DNA of 64,000 nucleotides from Amaricoccus macauensis_A (lineage in GTDB: Bacteria; Pseudomonadota; Alphaproteobacteria; Rhodobacterales; Rhodobacteraceae), in the NCBI RefSeq assembly GCF_049800915.1, contig NZ_JBNAFY010000001.1, positions 1 through 64,000 of the forward strand, given 5' to 3'. Position 1 is the stretch's first letter. Every line of letters begins with the position of its first letter. Below, one piece after another: positions 1 to 10,722 of this stretch. A program made the translations under genes and the position numbers. A model generated the notes under the pieces. It ran no database searches. It was not told where the DNA came from and saw nothing but the letters and a program-made list of their open reading frames with translations.

Positions 1-229
1 ATTATCTTGATGAAGGGATATGTGGGGTGTTTGGTTCTGTCATACGACGGACGGACTTCTTGCATATCGGATCTCTAGGGTTTCGGCCCGATGATGGGAT
101 TGTCAGCTTCACTGTTTGGCGGCTTCGTTTCTTTTGGAACGATGCACGACAAACGGATGACGTTACCCGGTCTTTAAGCGGACCGGGATGTGCAGAGGTT
201 CATCTGTCAAGAAGGTCTTTTGACCTTTC
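1..229 (+). other. Leader region upstream of the 16S rRNA gene
   Basis: This stretch precedes the 16S gene and probably holds the rRNA leader. I see no convincing -35/-10 pair, so the promoter may lie before the window. A short T-rich stretch at about 213-228 weakly resembles a boxA antitermination signal. An open frame at 27-236 runs into the 16S gene and has no coding character I recognise. Confidence 0.4.
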
Positions 230-1701
<1,472 letters not shown>

Positions 1702-1940
1702 CTTCTAGATGTTTCTCGCATCCCGCAGAAACACGTGAAGCACCTTGGCAGAGCCGTTTCCTCGCTGATCAAACGGGGAAACATCAGAGCTCATATAAGA
1801 ACCAGACCCCCCTCATATCCCTTCATGACAAAGAGACCGCACGGAGCGGGTGCAAAGCATCGGCTTTCGCTGTTCCGGGCGGAAACGTGGCCGCATGAGC
1901 GCGGCCCTGAAGCGAGAAGCGCTCACCTGGGGTGAGCCGG

Positions 1941-2017
<77 letters not shown>

Positions 2018-2091
2018 TTGACATGTGGACAAGGCGCTGGGGATCTGGATGAGGATCCGGTTTCCCGGGATGATTGCAGCCTTTTCCGAAT

Positions 2092-2167
2092 GGGGCCTTA
2101 GCTCAGCTGGGAGAGCGTCTGATTTGCATTCAGAAGGTCATCGGTTCGATCCCGATAGGCTCCACCA
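2092..2167 (+). tRNA. tRNA-Ala (anticodon TGC)
   Basis: A 76-nt cloverleaf with acceptor stem GGGGCCT/AGGCTCC, anticodon TGC at 2125-2127, GTTCGAT T-loop and an encoded CCA end. It is the second tRNA of the 16S-23S spacer. Confidence 0.97.
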
Positions 2168-2703
2168 ACTTCGCTGTGCTTCGTTGCTGGAGCCTATCGA
2201 TTTTGGTTTTGCATTCCTTTGGAATGACAGGCACCACCAGAAGCCTTTTGCGGCCAGGCCGCAAGATCCGCGAAGAAAGTAGACAGATCGATCAAATTGG
2301 CAGGAACATCCGAGGATGTGTCTGGCTGTCTGATCGAAAGAGAAGACAAGAGGTTGTCTGGGTTCAAGAGCCCTGGCGATTGACATCGTGAAGAGAGCAA
2401 TACACGAGACGTTTTTGGGTTTGTGCCAAGTGGGGCACAAACGCTGTCCATGCGTCCGGAGATGCGGGGATGAAAGTCCCCTTGTAACCGGAAGCGACAT
2501 GGACAACCAAAGACAGTCTTTCCAAGTCTAAATACACTGACCGTGATTGCTTGTCTGATCCCTTTCGGGATCGTTCGAGCGATCCGAACCGTGGCGCTGT
2601 CTGTCGAGGGCGCGTCATGGGTCAAAGACTTCCGGCCAGGAGGCCAAGGGACGGGTTTGAGGTTTGAACCACCTCACGCAAAAGGGCCTGTCTTCTTCTG
2701 GAT
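2168..2703 (+). other. tRNA-Ala to 23S internal transcribed spacer
   Basis: This 536-nt stretch lies between tRNA-Ala and 23S and holds no gene I can support. Several open frames cross it but show no recognisable protein. The bases just before the 23S gene (ATCGGATCAAGC at about 2702) are complementary to the 23S 3' flank (GCTTGATCCGAT at about 5569), which forms the long processing stem bracketing 23S. Confidence 0.75.
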
Positions 2704-2846
2704 CGGATCAAGCGCGAGAAGGGCGTTTGGTGGATGCCTTGGCAGCAAGAGGCGATGAAGGACGTGGTACTCTGCGATAAGCCTGGGGGAGGTGAGAACA
2801 GCCTTTGATCCCGGGATCTCCGAATGGGGCAACCCACCTGACAGTT

Positions 2847-2877
2847 GATTATAATTGCCCTTGGGCAGCTTATAATC
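2847..2877 (+). other. Extended helix 9 hairpin in 23S rRNA
   Basis: GATTATAA (2847-2854) pairs perfectly with TTATAATC (2870-2877), with an inner GCCC/GGGC stem. It replaces the short hairpin that E. coli carries at this place. Helix 9 is a known site of RNase III cleavage and intervening sequences in Rhodobacteraceae, giving a 5.8S-like fragment. Whether this one is cleaved cannot be told from sequence. Confidence 0.7.
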
Positions 2878-3776
2878 TTCTGAACCAGGTACTTAATACC
2901 TGAATACATAGGGTTTTAAGAGCGAACGCGGGGAACTGAAACATCTCAGTACCCGTAGGAAAGGAAATCAACAGATACTCCCCCAGTAGCGGCGAGCGAA
3001 CGGGGACCAGCCGAGCCGTGAGAGTGAGCAGAACCAGTTGGGAAGCTGGGCGATATGGGTGACAGCCCCGTATGCGAAGCTTGATCGGACGTATCAAGTA
3101 GGGCGGAACACGTGAAATTCTGTCTGAAGATGGGGGGACCACCCTCCAAGGCTAAGTACTCCTTGCTGACCGATAGCGAACCAGTACCGTGAGGGAAAGG
3201 TGAAAAGCACCCCGACAAGGGGAGTGAAACAGTCCCTGAAACCGGACGCCTACAAACAGTCGGAGCTTCTTCGGAAGTGACGGCGTACCTTTTGTATAAT
3301 GGGTCAACGACTTGGTCTCACGAGCAAGCTTAAGCCGTTAGGTGGAGGCGCAGCGAAAGCGAGTCTTAATAGGGCGCATGAGTTCGTGGGATCAGACCCG
3401 AAACCGAGTGATCTAGGCATGTCCAGGATGAAGGTGCGGTAACACGCACTGGAGGTCCGAACCCACACCTGTTGAAAAAGGTCGGGATGAGGTGTGCCTA
3501 GGGGTGAAAGGCCAATCAAACTCGGAGATAGCTGGTTCTCCGCGAAATCTATTTAGGTAGAGCGTCAGATGAATACCTTCGGGGGTAGAGCACTGGATGG
3601 GTAATGGGGACCCACAGTCTTACTGATCCTAACCAAACTCCGAATACCGAAGAGTACTATCTGGCAGACACACGGCGGGTGCTAACGTCCGTCGTGGAGA
3701 GGGAAACAACCCTGACCTGCAGCTAAGGCCCCTAATTCGTGGCTAAGTGGGAAAGCATGTGGGACTTCCAAAACAA

Positions 3777-3807
<31 letters not shown>

Positions 3808-3936
3808 TAAAGATAGCGTAACAGCTCACTGGTCTAAACAAGAGGTCCTGCGGCGAAGATGTACCGGGGCTCAAGCCACGAGCCGAAGCTCAGGGTGTGC
3901 ACTTTGTGCACGCGGTAGCGGAGCGTTCTGTCTATT

Positions 3937-4025
3937 AACTCCATGTCTCTTATGTTTTGTGCGAGGCCCGTTTGCGCTCAAGTAGCGAAGCGGTAGCGCA
4001 AACAAAACAACGGAGACACGGAGTT
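3937..4025 (+). other. Intervening-sequence-like stem-loop inserted in 23S rRNA (helix 45 region)
   Basis: An approximately 89-nt insert follows GAGCGTTCTG, where E. coli 23S has only a few bases. It folds into one long hairpin. AACTCC (3937-3942) pairs with GGAGTT (4020-4025), TGTCTC (3944-3949) with GAGACA (4013-4018), TGTTTT (3953-3958) with AAAACA (4004-4009), and GTTTGCGCT (3970-3978) with AGCGCAAAC (3995-4003). This has the shape of an RNase-III-excised intervening sequence. The helix number is inferred from flanking conserved sequence. Confidence 0.75.
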
Positions 4026-4587
4026 TGCGATGAAGCCGGCGCGTAAGCGATCCGGTGGAGCATTCAGAAGCGAGAATGTTGACATGAGTAGCGACAAGGA
4101 GTGTGAGAGACACTCCCGCCGAAAGTCCAAGGGTTCCTGCTTAAAGCTAATCTGAGCAGGGTGAGCCGACCCCTAAGGCGAGGCCGAAAGGCGTAGTCGA
4201 TGGGAATCCGGTTAATATTCCGGAGCCAGGAGGATGTGACGGATCGCGGCTGTTGTCTGATCTTATCGGATTGATCAGGCTTCGAAGCGGTTCCAGGAAA
4301 TAGCCCTCCATTAGATCGTACCCGAAACCGACACAGGTGGACTGGTAGAGCATACCAAGGCGCTTGAGAGAACTGCATTGAAGGAACTCGGCAAAATGCC
4401 TCCGTAACTTCGGGAGAAGGAGGCCCCGTTGGCGCGCAAGCGTTGGCGGGGGGCACAGACCAGGGGGTGGCGACTGTTTACTAAAAACACAGGGCTCTGC
4501 GAAGCCGCAAGGCGACGTATAGGGTCTGACGCCTGCCCGGTGCTGGAAGGTTAAAAGGAGAGGTGCAAGCCTTGAATTGAAGCCCCA

Positions 4588-4669
<82 letters not shown>

Positions 4670-4924
4670 CGACTTCCCCGCTGTCTCCAATGCAGACTCA
4701 GCGAAATTGAATTCCCCGTGAAGATGCGGGGTTCCCGCGGTCAGACGGAAAGACCCCGTGCACCTTTACTACAGCTTCACACTGGCATCAGGTCAGAGAT
4801 GTGCAGGATAGGTGGCAGGCTTTGAAGCGGGGACGCCAGTTCCCGTGGAGCTTCCCTTGAGATACCACCCTTCGCTCATCTGATGTCTAACCGCGGTCCG
4901 TCATCCGGATCCGGGACCCTGTGT

Positions 4925-4955
<31 letters not shown>

Positions 4956-5097
4956 CAAACAGTAACGGAGGCGCGCGATGGTGGGCTCAGACCGGTCGGA
5001 AATCGGTCGTCGAGTGCAATGGCATAAGCCCGCCTGACTGCGAGACTGACAAGTCGAGCAGAGACGAAAGTCGGCCATAGTGATCCGGTGGTCCCGC

Positions 5098-5151
<54 letters not shown>

Positions 5152-5180
5152 ACTGCCCAAGAGTCCATATCGACGGCAGT

Positions 5181-5237
<57 letters not shown>

Positions 5238-5719
5238 ACGGCTGTTCGCCGTTTAAAGTGGTACGTGAGCTGGGTTTAGAACGTCGTGAGACAGTTCGGT
5301 CCCTATCTGCCGTGGGTGTAGGAGACTTGAGAGGAGTTGCCCCTAGTACGAGAGGACCGGGGTGAACGCACCACTGGTGGACCTGTTGTCGTGCCAACGG
5401 CAGTGCAGGGTAGCTATGTGCGGACAGGATAACCGCTGAAGGCATCTAAGCGGGAAGCCCCCCTCGAAACCAGGTCTCCCTTGAGGGCCGTGGTAGACCA
5501 CCACGTCGATAGGTCGGAGATGTAAGCGCGGTAACGTGCTCAGTTGACCGATACTAATCGCCCGATTGGCTTGATCCGATCCAGTGGAAGCCAGGACCAG
5601 TCCTGGCCGACCGGAAACGGGAAGCCTTTGACCCAGAACAGTCAGAGAATGAGAAAGACAAGTCTCGTGTGTCCTGCCGACCCAGTCAAAGCGGGTGGGC
5701 AGGAGGATGCGTTTTCCAG

Positions 5720-5837
5720 GTTTGGTGGCAACAGCTGCGAGCGAAACACCCGATCCCATCCCGAACTCGGCCGTTAAGCGCCTCGGCGCCGATGGTACTG
5801 CGTCTCAAGACGTGGGAGAGTAGGTTACCGCCAAACC
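5720..5837 (+). rRNA. rrf: 5S ribosomal RNA
   Basis: About 118 nt. The ends GTTTGG and CCAAAC pair, and the core CCGATCCCATCCCGAACTCG plus GATGGTACTGCGTCT are canonical 5S segments. It lies about 140 nt after 23S. I see no gene in the spacers on either side; the 3' spacer holds a small inverted repeat (GGCACGG/CCGTGCC) before the next tRNA. Confidence 0.93.
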
Positions 5838-5963
5838 TGATAAACGCATCCCAAAGCTTCTCTTCACAAACGTCCCTCCCAAAAGGGACAACCCGATAAC
5901 CGGCACGGCACGACCAAAAACAACCGTGCCAAAGCGCAGAAAGTCAACCAGACTTTCAAATGG

Positions 5964-6040
<77 letters not shown>

Positions 6041-6069
6041 AAATTACCCAAAAGATATCAAACACATAG

Positions 6070-6090
6070 GTCGCCCTCCGGGCGGCTTTT
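6070..6090 (+). terminator. Rho-independent terminator of the rRNA operon
   Basis: Stem CGCCC (6072-6076) and GGGCG (6080-6084) with a three-base loop, followed by GCTTTT. It lies 30 nt after tRNA-fMet and closes the rRNA transcript. Confidence 0.7.
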
Positions 6091-6361
6091 GCGTGTCGCA
6101 AACCCATCCCGAACACTCCCCAAAAATTCCAAAGGCTTACGAGCATCCTCGATTCCTCCGTGCAACACGGATGCGACACGGGACAGCGCCGATGTTCCGT
6201 TCATGTTCTTGACTCAAGGGCGCTCATCTACCAGAGTGCGGCTGTGCATGTGAGCAAAAGGCGGCGCCTGGCACCCCGAATACCGCTGCCGACAAGAACC
6301 CAGCGCTGGCGCAATGTCGGTTAGGCTGATGAATCCCGGAAACATCCTTGGAGGACGTGCG

Positions 6362-7381
6362 ATGCACGACATGGATATGTTTGCGAGGGTGCCGGCATCG
6401 GGTTCGACTGCCGAGCACTCGCCAATAGAGGATCTGCTGGATGCGTTCGAGGATGAGCGCGAAACTCTGTTCAGGGACGAAACCTACCTCGTGCGGGACA
6501 ACGGCGCCGTATTCAGGCGTGGACGTACAAATGCTCGGAAGAGGAAGCTCGACAACGTCTGGACCTTCGGAGCGCTGAACAAGCATTCCGGCTACCTCGT
6601 CGTGAGCGAGCATGTTGTACATCAGATCATCGCCACGGCTTACCATGGCCCGCGTCCGTCCAACGATCACGTTGTCGATCACATCGACACCAACCGCTTG
6701 AACAATCGTCCGGAAAACCTGCGGTGGGTCACACGACTCGAAAACCTGCTCTTGAATCCAATCACGCGACAACGGATCGAACAGGCGTTCGGCTCGCTCG
6801 AAGCGTTCTTTGCGAACCCCGGTGCAAGCGCAGTGCCCAATCTGGGGTGGATGCGCACCGTCACCAAGGAAGACGCATCGGAGAGCCGCAGGCGCTTGAT
6901 GGCTTGGGCGGAAAAAGGACAGGGCGTGAAGGGCGGGTCGCTTGGCGAGTGGCTGTTCACAGGGCGCGCTACGCCCTCACCACAACCCGAGCCCGAACCC
7001 GAAGACACTCCTTCGCTGAGCCCGGCGGCCTTCCAACGGAGATGGCGCACACCAACCGAGTTTCCGCAATGCCCCGATCAAGTAAGCGCCGAAGCACTTG
7101 AGGAATACCTGGAGCGGCTGACTTTCGGCACTGTGTTCGCGCGCAATCGCTACGGCGAGAGCGTCGTCGTGGCTGCCGGGATGGGCAATGACAATACGGT
7201 GTCGGTCCTATGCAACACCCAGAACGGCATCAAGGACTGGACCTTGGCGAAGGTGTTCGTGGAAGGAAACGGCTTCTGTCACGAATCCGGCGGCATGTAC
7301 TTCACCTTGCAGGGGGCGTTGAAGGCGCATTGCGAGGCTATCGGCGAAGAGTTCGGCGAGTCGATAGACGACTACGCGTGA
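6362..7381 (+). CDS. HNH-family endonuclease-like protein
   Basis: About 339 residues. The middle holds an HNH_3-type nuclease core, with D-H-I-D followed by N-R-L-N-N-R-P-E-N-L-R-W-V, at roughly residues 103-127 when counted from this start. This pattern is found in NUMOD/HNH homing-type and phage nucleases. The N-terminal ~85 residues and the C-terminal ~130 residues match nothing I recognise. I chose ATG 6362 because GGAGG lies 7 nt before it; an upstream in-frame ATG at 6314 has no ribosome site. The gene stands alone between the rRNA terminator and a phage remnant, so it is probably a leftover of a mobile element. Function beyond DNA cleavage is unknown. Confidence 0.75.
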   Translation: MHDMDMFARVPASGSTAEHSPIEDLLDAFEDERETLFRDETYLVRDNGAVFRRGRTNARKRKLDNVWTFGALNKHSGYLVVSEHVVHQIIATAYHGPRPSNDHVVDHIDTNRLNNRPENLRWVTRLENLLLNPITRQRIEQAFGSLEAFFANPGASAVPNLGWMRTVTKEDASESRRRLMAWAEKGQGVKGGSLGEWLFTGRATPSPQPEPEPEDTPSLSPAAFQRRWRTPTEFPQCPDQVSAEALEEYLERLTFGTVFARNRYGESVVVAAGMGNDNTVSVLCNTQNGIKDWTLAKVFVEGNGFCHESGGMYFTLQGALKAHCEAIGEEFGESIDDYA

Positions 7382-7426
7382 AACGAGAGCCCTACAGCCG
7401 CCGGCCCCTTGGCCCAAAGTGGCCGA

Positions 7427-7614
7427 TTACGCCGCCACCGTCGCCACGCCGTCGAGCCGCACCGCCACGCTGGTGACGCCGTTCCTGGCGGTCCACCACC
7501 GTCACGCCTATGGGAAAGCGCCTCGCGGCCGGGGTGGTCGCTTCCTTCGCCGTGTTGTCCCACGCCACGCGCGCCGACCGTCAGCTCGGCGGCGCTGGCT
7601 TTCGGCAGTTGGAA
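7427..7614 (-). pseudogene. Frameshifted remnant of a phage DUF2190-family gene
   Basis: Read on the minus strand, the sequence gives three consecutive pieces in different frames: F-Q-L-P-K-A-S-A-A-E-L-T-V-G-A-R, then A-W-D-N-T-A-K-E-A-T-T, then G-V-T-S-V-A-V-R-L-D-G-V-A-T-V-A-A-stop. Joined, they match the C-terminal half of DUF2190 proteins, small phage proteins usually beside the major capsid gene. Two frameshifts break it and the N-terminal half is missing. The stop is at 7427-7429. The remaining bases of 7,382-7,633 hold nothing else clear. Confidence 0.65.
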
Positions 7615-7633
7615 CGAATTCGGGATCTCGATC
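7610..7633 (+). pseudogene. Left fragment of the IS630-family transposase
   Basis: The codons before the IS66 element read W-N-E-F-G-I-S-I on the plus strand. If the IS66 element and one copy of its target duplication are removed, they join in frame to S-R-Q-A-L-G-N-E-L at 10174 onward, as in IS630-family transposases. The fragment meets the phage remnant at about 7610. Confidence 0.6.
7626..7633 (+). repeat. Target site duplication of the IS66 element, left copy
   Basis: TCTCGATC lies directly before the left terminal GTAACC of the element and is identical to the 8 bases at 10166-10173. IS66-family elements make 8-bp duplications. Confidence 0.93.
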
Positions 7634-7733
7634 GTAACCACCCGATTGGGGCCGCCTTCCTGAGATATTGCTGAGCCCTTAAACGACGTCGTTATTGACG
7701 TGGATAACGACGTCTTATGGTCGGAGGCGATAT

Positions 7734-8108
7734 ATGCGACATGAAGTCATAGTCGGAGTTGAGCGTCGCCGCCGGTGGTCGGACGATGAGAAACTCTCGA
7801 TCCTCGAAGAGGTCGAGGCGGGATCCACGGTCGCGGATACGGCAAGGCGTCACGATCTGACCCGACAGCACATCTATCAATGGCGCCAGGCATTGCGTCG
7901 CAAGGGGCTCTGGCCTCGGTCGGGCAACGCGGTGTTTCTGCCGCTTGAAATGGCGGCATCAGAAGAGAGGGAGATACCGACGCCTGATGGCGGCGCCGGG
8001 CGCGGCGAACTCACCATCGTGTTTGCCAACGGCCGCCAGATCCGGTGCGGCGGCGAGATCGATGGTGCGGCTCTTGCGCGTCTGATCCGGATCGTCGAAA
8101 CGGTATGA
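7734..8108 (+). CDS. tnpA: IS66-family accessory protein TnpA (OrfA)
   Basis: About 124 residues. The N-terminal half is a helix-turn-helix: R-R-R-W-S-D-D-E-K-L-S-I-L-E-E, then T-A-R-R-H-D-L-T-R-Q-H-I-Y-Q-W-R, as in IS66 OrfA/IS3-like TnpA. The C-terminal part (I-V-F-A-N-G-R-Q-I-R) is the usual IS66 OrfA tail. ATG 7734 was chosen because GGAGG lies 7 nt upstream; an earlier TTG at 7695 is less likely. Its stop overlaps the tnpB start (ATGA), pointing to translational coupling. Confidence 0.9.
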   Translation: MRHEVIVGVERRRRWSDDEKLSILEEVEAGSTVADTARRHDLTRQHIYQWRQALRRKGLWPRSGNAVFLPLEMAASEEREIPTPDGGAGRGELTIVFANGRQIRCGGEIDGAALARLIRIVETV

Positions 8109-8452
8109 TTGGACCTGGGACGGGCGTTCGGGTCTATCTCGCCTGTGGTGCCACCGACATGCGGAAGGGGATCGCCGGGCTTGCCGCTCTGGCCCAGGAC
8201 GTTCTGCGGCAAAAGCCTGCCAGCGGCGCGGTCTTTGTGTTCCGTGGACGCAAGGGTGACAGGATCAAGCTCTTGTATTGGGATGGCCAAGGCTTCTGCC
8301 TCTACTACAAGGTTCTGGAACGAGGCCGGTTTCCCTGGCCATCGGCGGCGGATGGAACAGCCCGGCTGACCTCCGGGCAGATGGCCATGCTCTGGGAAGG
8401 GATCGACTGGCGCAGACCGGACTGGGGCGCGCCGCCCTCCCGCGTGGGATAG
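8105..8452 (+). CDS. tnpB: IS66-family accessory protein TnpB (OrfB)
   Basis: About 115 residues. It has the IS66 Orf2 signature: V-Y-L-A-C-G-A-T-D-M-R-K-G near the N-terminus, F-V-F-R-G-R-K-G-D-R-I-K-L-L-Y-W-D in the middle and L-L-W-E-G-I-D-W-R-like (M-L-W-E-G-I-D-W-R-R-P) at the end. The ATG overlaps the tnpA stop by 4 bases. Its exact role in transposition is not known, but it is required in related elements. Confidence 0.93.
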   Translation: MIGPGTGVRVYLACGATDMRKGIAGLAALAQDVLRQKPASGAVFVFRGRKGDRIKLLYWDGQGFCLYYKVLERGRFPWPSAADGTARLTSGQMAMLWEGIDWRRPDWGAPPSRVG

Positions 8453-8499
8453 TTCATCCTTCTGATTCCCCTTGTTTTTATGGCCTTCCGCACGTGCGC

Positions 8500-10140
8500 A
8501 TGTTAACCATTGGCATGTCGCACGCGTCCCTTGATCTGCCAGATGACCCAGCCGTCCTGAAGGCGATGATCGCTGCTCTGGAGGCGAAGAACGTCCAGAT
8601 GTCGGCGACCTTGCAGGCCCATGACCAGCTGATCCAGACCTTGCGACTGCGGATCGCCAAACTCAAGAAACAGGTCTTCGGCAAATCCTCCGAAAAGATC
8701 GAGCGCGAGATCGAACAGCTCGAACTGGCACTCGAGGACCTGCAGGTGGCTGCGGCCGAAGGCAGTGACGCTTGCCATGACGAAAGCGACGATGTCGAGG
8801 ACGGGCCCGCGGCTGAAAGCTCCTCATCAACCGCAAAGCCTCGCCGCCGTCCCCGCGTCTCCGAAAGCACGCCACGGGAGCGGCGCGAACTCGATCCCGG
8901 CGAGACCTGTCCCGATTGCGGCGGAGATCTACGCGTGGTGGGGGAGGATGTCAGCGAGTTGCTCGAAATGATCTCGGCCCAGCTCAAGGTGATCGAGATC
9001 GCTCGGGTAAAGAAGTCCTGCCGCCGCTGCGAGAGGATGGTGCAGAGCCCAGCCCCCAGCCGTCCGATCCCGGGCAGCATGGCGGGCCCCTCGCTTCTGG
9101 CCCATGTGCTGGTCTCGAAATTCGACGATCACATTCCTCTTTACCGGCAGAACGAGATCTTCGCCCGCATGGGGGCGGACATTCCCGACACCACCCTGGT
9201 GGACTGGTGCGGCCGGGCGATGAAGGTGCTCGAGCCCGTCATCGCGCGGATCGAGGCCGACATCATGGCAAGCGACCTACTCCATGCCGATGATACCCCG
9301 ATCCGGGTGCTCGACCGGTCTCGTCGGTCTGCCGGTCTCGGCAAAGGGGTCAAGAAAGGCCGGATCTGGGCCTATATCCGCGATCAGAGACCCTGGGTCG
9401 GAACGGCTCCGCCCGGTGCTGTCTATTACTTTGCGCCAGACTGGAAAGAAGATCACGTCCGGCGTCATCTCAGGCACAGCAGCGGCATTCTCCAGGCCGA
9501 TGGCTACAAGGGCTATACCAAGCTCTACGTCCCTGGACCTGATGGCGGTCCCCAATTCCGGGAAGCTGCGTGCTGGGCGCATCTGCGCCGGGATTTCCAC
9601 GACGTCTGGATCTCGACAAAGTCCGAGATCGCCCGCGAGGCGCTCGATCGGATCGGCAAGCTCTACAACATCGAGCGCGAAATCTCCGGGCAATCTGCCA
9701 AAGCTCGCCGCAAGGCCCGCCAAGAGCACAGCAAACCAAAGGTCGAGGCTTTCAAGGCCTGGGCCGAACAACAACTGACGCGCCTCCCCGGCAAGGGCGA
9801 TCTCGCGAAGGCATTCCGCTATGGGCTGAGCCGCTGGCCCGCATTCTGCCTGTTCCTGGACGACGGGCGCGTGGCGGTCGACAACAATTGCGCCGAGCGT
9901 GGCCTGAGGCCAATTGGGATCGGAAGAAAAAACTGGCTCTTCGCCGGAGCCGACACCGGCGCCGAGACCCTCGCCCGTACCATGACACTCATCGAGACCG
10001 CCAAGATGAACGGCCTCGATCCCCAAGCCTACTTGGCCGACATCCTCGACCGGATCCATGATCACAAGATCAACCGTCTTGACGAACTACTGCCCTGGAA
10101 TTGGACCACGGGCATCGCGCCTCACCATGAGGCCGCATGA
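8500..10140 (+). CDS. tnpC: IS66-family transposase TnpC
   Basis: About 546 residues. The N-terminus is a leucine-rich coiled coil (A-L-E-A-K-N to E-Q-L-E-L-A-L-E-D-L). A zinc-binding part follows with C-P-D-C-G-G-D-L and C-R-R-C. The DDE catalytic core has L-H-A-D-D-T-P-I-R-V, I-L-Q-A-D-G-Y-K-G-Y and N-N-C-A-E-R-G-L-R-P-I-G-I-G-R-K-N-W-L-F. Length and order match full-length IS66 transposases, with no break. ATG 8500 or ATG 8515 could be the start; neither has a strong ribosome site. Confidence 0.95.
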   Translation: MLTIGMSHASLDLPDDPAVLKAMIAALEAKNVQMSATLQAHDQLIQTLRLRIAKLKKQVFGKSSEKIEREIEQLELALEDLQVAAAEGSDACHDESDDVEDGPAAESSSSTAKPRRRPRVSESTPRERRELDPGETCPDCGGDLRVVGEDVSELLEMISAQLKVIEIARVKKSCRRCERMVQSPAPSRPIPGSMAGPSLLAHVLVSKFDDHIPLYRQNEIFARMGADIPDTTLVDWCGRAMKVLEPVIARIEADIMASDLLHADDTPIRVLDRSRRSAGLGKGVKKGRIWAYIRDQRPWVGTAPPGAVYYFAPDWKEDHVRRHLRHSSGILQADGYKGYTKLYVPGPDGGPQFREAACWAHLRRDFHDVWISTKSEIAREALDRIGKLYNIEREISGQSAKARRKARQEHSKPKVEAFKAWAEQQLTRLPGKGDLAKAFRYGLSRWPAFCLFLDDGRVAVDNNCAERGLRPIGIGRKNWLFAGADTGAETLARTMTLIETAKMNGLDPQAYLADILDRIHDHKINRLDELLPWNWTTGIAPHHEAA

Positions 10141-10165
10141 ACCGAGGTGCCTACCGGGCGGTTAC

Positions 10166-10173
10166 TCTCGATC
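10166..10173 (+). repeat. Target site duplication of the IS66 element, right copy
   Basis: TCTCGATC directly follows the terminal GTTAC of the element and is identical to 7626-7633. Confidence 0.93.
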
Positions 10174-10677
10174 AGCCGACAGGCGCTCGGAAACGAGCTG
10201 CGAGCGATGGGATTTCGCAAACTCGCGGCCCGTCCTCGCCACTATGCGCAGAATTCCGAAGCTATTGAGGAGTTTAAAAAAGTCTGCCGGCCAAACTGGA
10301 GGAGATCCGCAAGCGCCTCCCGCTTGGAACGCCTTTAGAATTGTGGTGGCAGGATGAATGTCGGGTCGGACAAAAGAACAAGATCACCCGACGATGGGCC
10401 CGCCGGGGAACCCGGCCCTCAGCGCCCAAAGATCAGCGCACGAAATCGGCCTACATTTTCGGCGCCATTTGCCCGGAGAGCGGCAAAGGCGCGGCGCTCG
10501 TCATGCCATATGCCGATACGCCCGCCATGCAAGCGCATCTCGAAGAGATCAGCACCCAGGTTGCCAAGGGCGCTCACGCCGTGCTCATTCTCGACCAGGC
10601 CGGCTGGCACATGTCCGCAAAACTGGTCGTCCCCGAGAACATTACCCTTCTGCCACTGCCGCCACGATCCCCGGAAC

Positions 10678-10722
10678 CTTGCGTCGCTAAAAACAGTCCC
10701 CCGGACTGTTTTCTTCACGCTC
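10678..10722 (+). repeat. Small palindromic element inserted in the IS630 transposase
   Basis: About 44 extra bases interrupt the conserved P-E-L-N-P-V-E-N-V-W segment. The core is a perfect 10-bp stem AAAACAGTCC (10690-10699) and GGACTGTTTT (10703-10712) around CCC. The net gain is not a multiple of three, so the frame is lost. The shape is that of a dispersed REP-like or miniature palindromic repeat. Confidence 0.75.

Larger units (their letters stand above)
7634..10165 (+). mobile_element. Complete IS66-family insertion sequence
   Basis: The element is 2,532 bp. The left end begins GTAACCACCCGATTGG and the inverted right end reads GTAACCGCCCGGTAGG, an imperfect terminal inverted repeat starting with the GTAA typical of IS66. 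Both ends are flanked by the same 8 bases, TCTCGATC. It carries tnpA, tnpB and tnpC in the standard order, all open. It has landed inside an older, broken IS630 transposase gene. The intact genes and perfect duplication suggest a recent and possibly still mobile insertion. Confidence 0.95.

Noticed and set aside
10275..10280. The A-run frameshift in the IS630 transposase as proof of programmed frameshifting
   Set aside because: The context is not a clean slippery heptamer, and the gene is broken elsewhere, so simple decay explains it as well.
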